From assembly GCA_964446745.1 (NCBI GenBank), contig CAYURR010000060.1, forward strand, positions 1-15,741: a stretch of 15,741 bases of DNA, in the 5' to 3' direction. Positions 14,732 to 15,741 of the stretch are shown one piece after another; within the stretch, counting starts at the first letter, position 1; the number at the start of each line of letters is the position of its first letter. The DNA is from CAYURR01 sp964446745 (GTDB lineage: Bacteria; Bacillota; Clostridia; Lachnospirales; WQUN01). The notes beneath the pieces are model-generated. The model ran no database searches. It was not told the origin of the DNA and saw only the letters and a list, made by a program, of their open reading frames with translations. Made by a program: the position numbers and the translations under genes.

Positions 14732-14989
14732 GTGAATCTTTCGGAAACACAGAAATTTAACAATGTGGATAAACAGCAGCGCAATGAAGCCGGCGAGGTG
14801 CTTGCAGCGGTGTACGAGGCGCTCAAGGAAAAGGGCTACAATCCGGTGAGCCAGATCGTCGGATACATCATGTCAGGCGACCCGACCTACATCACTGGGC
14901 ACAAGGGCGCTCGCAATCTTATCAGCAAGCTTGAGCGCGACGACTTGCTCGAGGAGATCGTCTGCTTTTACTTGAGCAAGAACATCTGA
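14732..14989 (+). CDS. ireB: IreB-family regulatory phosphoprotein (UPF0297)
   Basis: Small regulator of 85 residues (87 if the ATG at 14726 were used). In Enterococcus faecalis IreB is phosphorylated by the PASTA kinase IreK near its N-terminus and restrains cephalosporin resistance. The family signature is clear: EKGYNPVSQIVGY (33-45), SGDPTYI (48-54), ARNLI (60-64) and LERDDLLEE (67-75). T6 in SETQKF aligns with the second of the two enterococcal phospho-threonines; the first is not conserved but S4 is nearby. It stands directly before ruvX and DUF1292, the usual Firmicutes order, though alaS, often upstream, is replaced here by mtaB. The same window encodes the end of a PASTA kinase, the likely partner. 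Confidence 0.93.
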   Translation: MNLSETQKFNNVDKQQRNEAGEVLAAVYEALKEKGYNPVSQIVGYIMSGDPTYITGHKGARNLISKLERDDLLEEIVCFYLSKNI

Positions 14990-15008
14990 CGGTAAAGCGT
15001 TAAGCTAT

Positions 15009-15741
15009 ATGCGTATAATGGGCATAGACTATGGCGACCATAATGTCGGTGTCGCTATTAGCGACGAGGGCACGAGCATCGCTACGCCGCTCGAGGTTAT
15101 CCGTAGACTGGACGAGATCAGCATCAAGAAGACGATAGCGCGCATCGGCAAGCTGATAAAGCAATACGAGGTCGGTTCCATCGTGCTCGGCTATCCGAAG
15201 CACATGAACAACACCGAGGGCATACGCTGTGAAAAGACGATCCTCTTTAAGGAACGGCTCGAACGCAATTTTAAGCGCGTACCCGTAATCCTAGAGGACG
15301 AACGCCTCAGCACAGTCGCTTCGATGCGCGGTTTTGGTGACGGTCCCGAAAGCAAGGCCGCGGCAAAAGCCGTTGACATGATGGCTGCGGCATATATTTT
15401 ACAAACCTATCTGGACAGGGAAAATACAAACAAAAGGAGAATTGAAATGGACAACGACAAGAAGAACACAAGCGGTTTTGAGAACGAGGAAGATATGGAC
15501 GAGGAGTTTGACCTTATAACATTTGTCGATGACGACGGCAATGAGATGGAGCTCGTGGTTTTAGACGAATGCGAATATAACGGTTCCAAGTACTTACTGG
15601 CTGTAGAACGCGAAAGCTTTGACGACGACGAGGCGGACGCAACGATCCTTAAATGCACAGGTACCGACGACGATGATGAGTTATACGAATTTGTTGAGGA
15701 CGACGCAGAGTTTGACGCGGTCTCAGAATTATTTAAAAATT
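15009..15741 (+). CDS. ruvX: RuvX/YqgF RNase H-like nuclease fused in frame to DUF1292 (3' truncated)
   Basis: The reading frame from ATG 15009 stays open to the window end: 244 residues, no stop. Residues 1-137 are a complete RuvX/YqgF domain: MGIDYGDHNVGVA with D7, VLGYPKHMNNTEG (59-71), EDERLS with E98, and KAVDMMAAAYILQTYLD with D123. The family is a putative pre-16S rRNA nuclease and Holliday-junction resolvase homologue. A short basic linker (about 138-146) leads into M147 and the acidic DUF1292 domain, with ITFVDDDGNEMELVVLDE as its opening. In most Firmicutes these are two neighbouring genes (yrrK, yrzB in Bacillus subtilis). The fused reading is certain from this sequence unless a base error exists; whether the cell makes the fusion, the separate proteins or both is open. 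No good Shine-Dalgarno precedes 15009; ireB ends 19 bases upstream. Confidence 0.85.
   Translation, partial: MRIMGIDYGDHNVGVAISDEGTSIATPLEVIRRLDEISIKKTIARIGKLIKQYEVGSIVLGYPKHMNNTEGIRCEKTILFKERLERNFKRVPVILEDERLSTVASMRGFGDGPESKAAAKAVDMMAAAYILQTYLDRENTNKRRIEMDNDKKNTSGFENEEDMDEEFDLITFVDDDGNEMELVVLDECEYNGSKYLLAVERESFDDDEADATILKCTGTDDDDELYEFVEDDAEFDAVSELFKN
15435..15439 (+). promoter_or_regulatory. Internal ribosome binding site before the DUF1292 module
   Basis: AGGAG, within AAAAGGAGA, lies seven bases before ATG 15447 and inside the ruvX frame. Its spacing is ideal and it is stronger than anything before ruvX itself, so the DUF1292 module may also be made as a separate protein. Confidence 0.65.
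15447..15741 (+). CDS. DUF1292 domain, possible independent internal start (3' truncated)
   Basis: This is the C-terminal part of the RuvX reading frame, listed separately because it has its own ATG and ribosome binding site. The visible 98 residues are strongly acidic, begin with a variable D/E/N/K segment, then show the DUF1292 pattern: ITFVDDDGNEMELVVLD, YNGSKYLLAV, and DDDDELYEFVEDDAEFDAV near the end. The domain's usual length is close to 90-100 residues, so the stop is probably just past the window. Function is unknown; conserved position after ireB and ruvX is the only clue. Confidence 0.7.
   Translation, partial: MDNDKKNTSGFENEEDMDEEFDLITFVDDDGNEMELVVLDECEYNGSKYLLAVERESFDDDEADATILKCTGTDDDDELYEFVEDDAEFDAVSELFKN

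Noticed and set aside
1..15741. tRNA, rRNA, riboswitch or CRISPR array
   Set aside because: All gaps are 33 bases or shorter and no spaced direct repeats or RNA gene signatures were seen; thiN shows no room for a TPP riboswitch upstream.

Overview
The window is a gene-dense, single-strand stretch of chromosome from a Gram-positive anaerobe of the Firmicutes, most likely a member of the Clostridia. The grounds are the marker set: a PASTA-domain Ser/Thr kinase followed by rsgA-rpe-thiN, the McsA/McsB/ClpC protein-arginine-phosphorylation system, MtaB, and the IreB-RuvX-DUF1292 trio. Base composition is intermediate apart from one clearly AT-rich block at about 4895-6100. I cannot name a genus.

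Layout, all on the + strand: 1-911, extracellular C-terminus of a PrkC-type PASTA kinase (5' end outside the window); 911-3113, rsgA, rpe and thiN with start/stop overlaps; 3117-3148, a perfect inverted repeat spanning the next start codon; 3147-4076, an unrecognised Q/N/P-rich protein with a degenerate ferritin-like C-terminus; 4100-7651, proline synthesis (proB ... proA) with an Rpn-type nuclease gene and a 5-formyltetrahydrofolate cyclo-ligase gene between the two; 7648-12343, an OmpR/PhoB response regulator followed by mcsA, mcsB and clpC; 12354-13394, an Old Yellow Enzyme-family oxidoreductase; 13373-14710, mtaB; 14732-14989, ireB; 15009 to the window end, ruvX reading in frame and without a stop into a DUF1292 domain.

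No gap between genes exceeds 33 bases, many genes overlap, and I see no intrinsic terminator, so much of the window could be transcribed as one or a few long messages. No tRNA, rRNA, CRISPR array, complete insertion sequence or riboswitch was seen, and no gene-free stretch reaches 300 bases.

Two protein-phosphorylation systems share the window. PASTA-kinase signalling is represented by the kinase end at the left and its known substrate family IreB at the right. Phospho-arginine quality control is represented by McsA/McsB/ClpC, with the phospho-arginine binding residues conserved in both McsB and ClpC. The usual repressor of the latter system, CtsR, is absent from its normal position and a response regulator gene stands there instead. 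The other points most worth checking are the in-frame RuvX-DUF1292 fusion with a retained internal ribosome binding site, the hairpin over the ferritin-like gene start, and the sharp composition break inside the cyclo-ligase gene.
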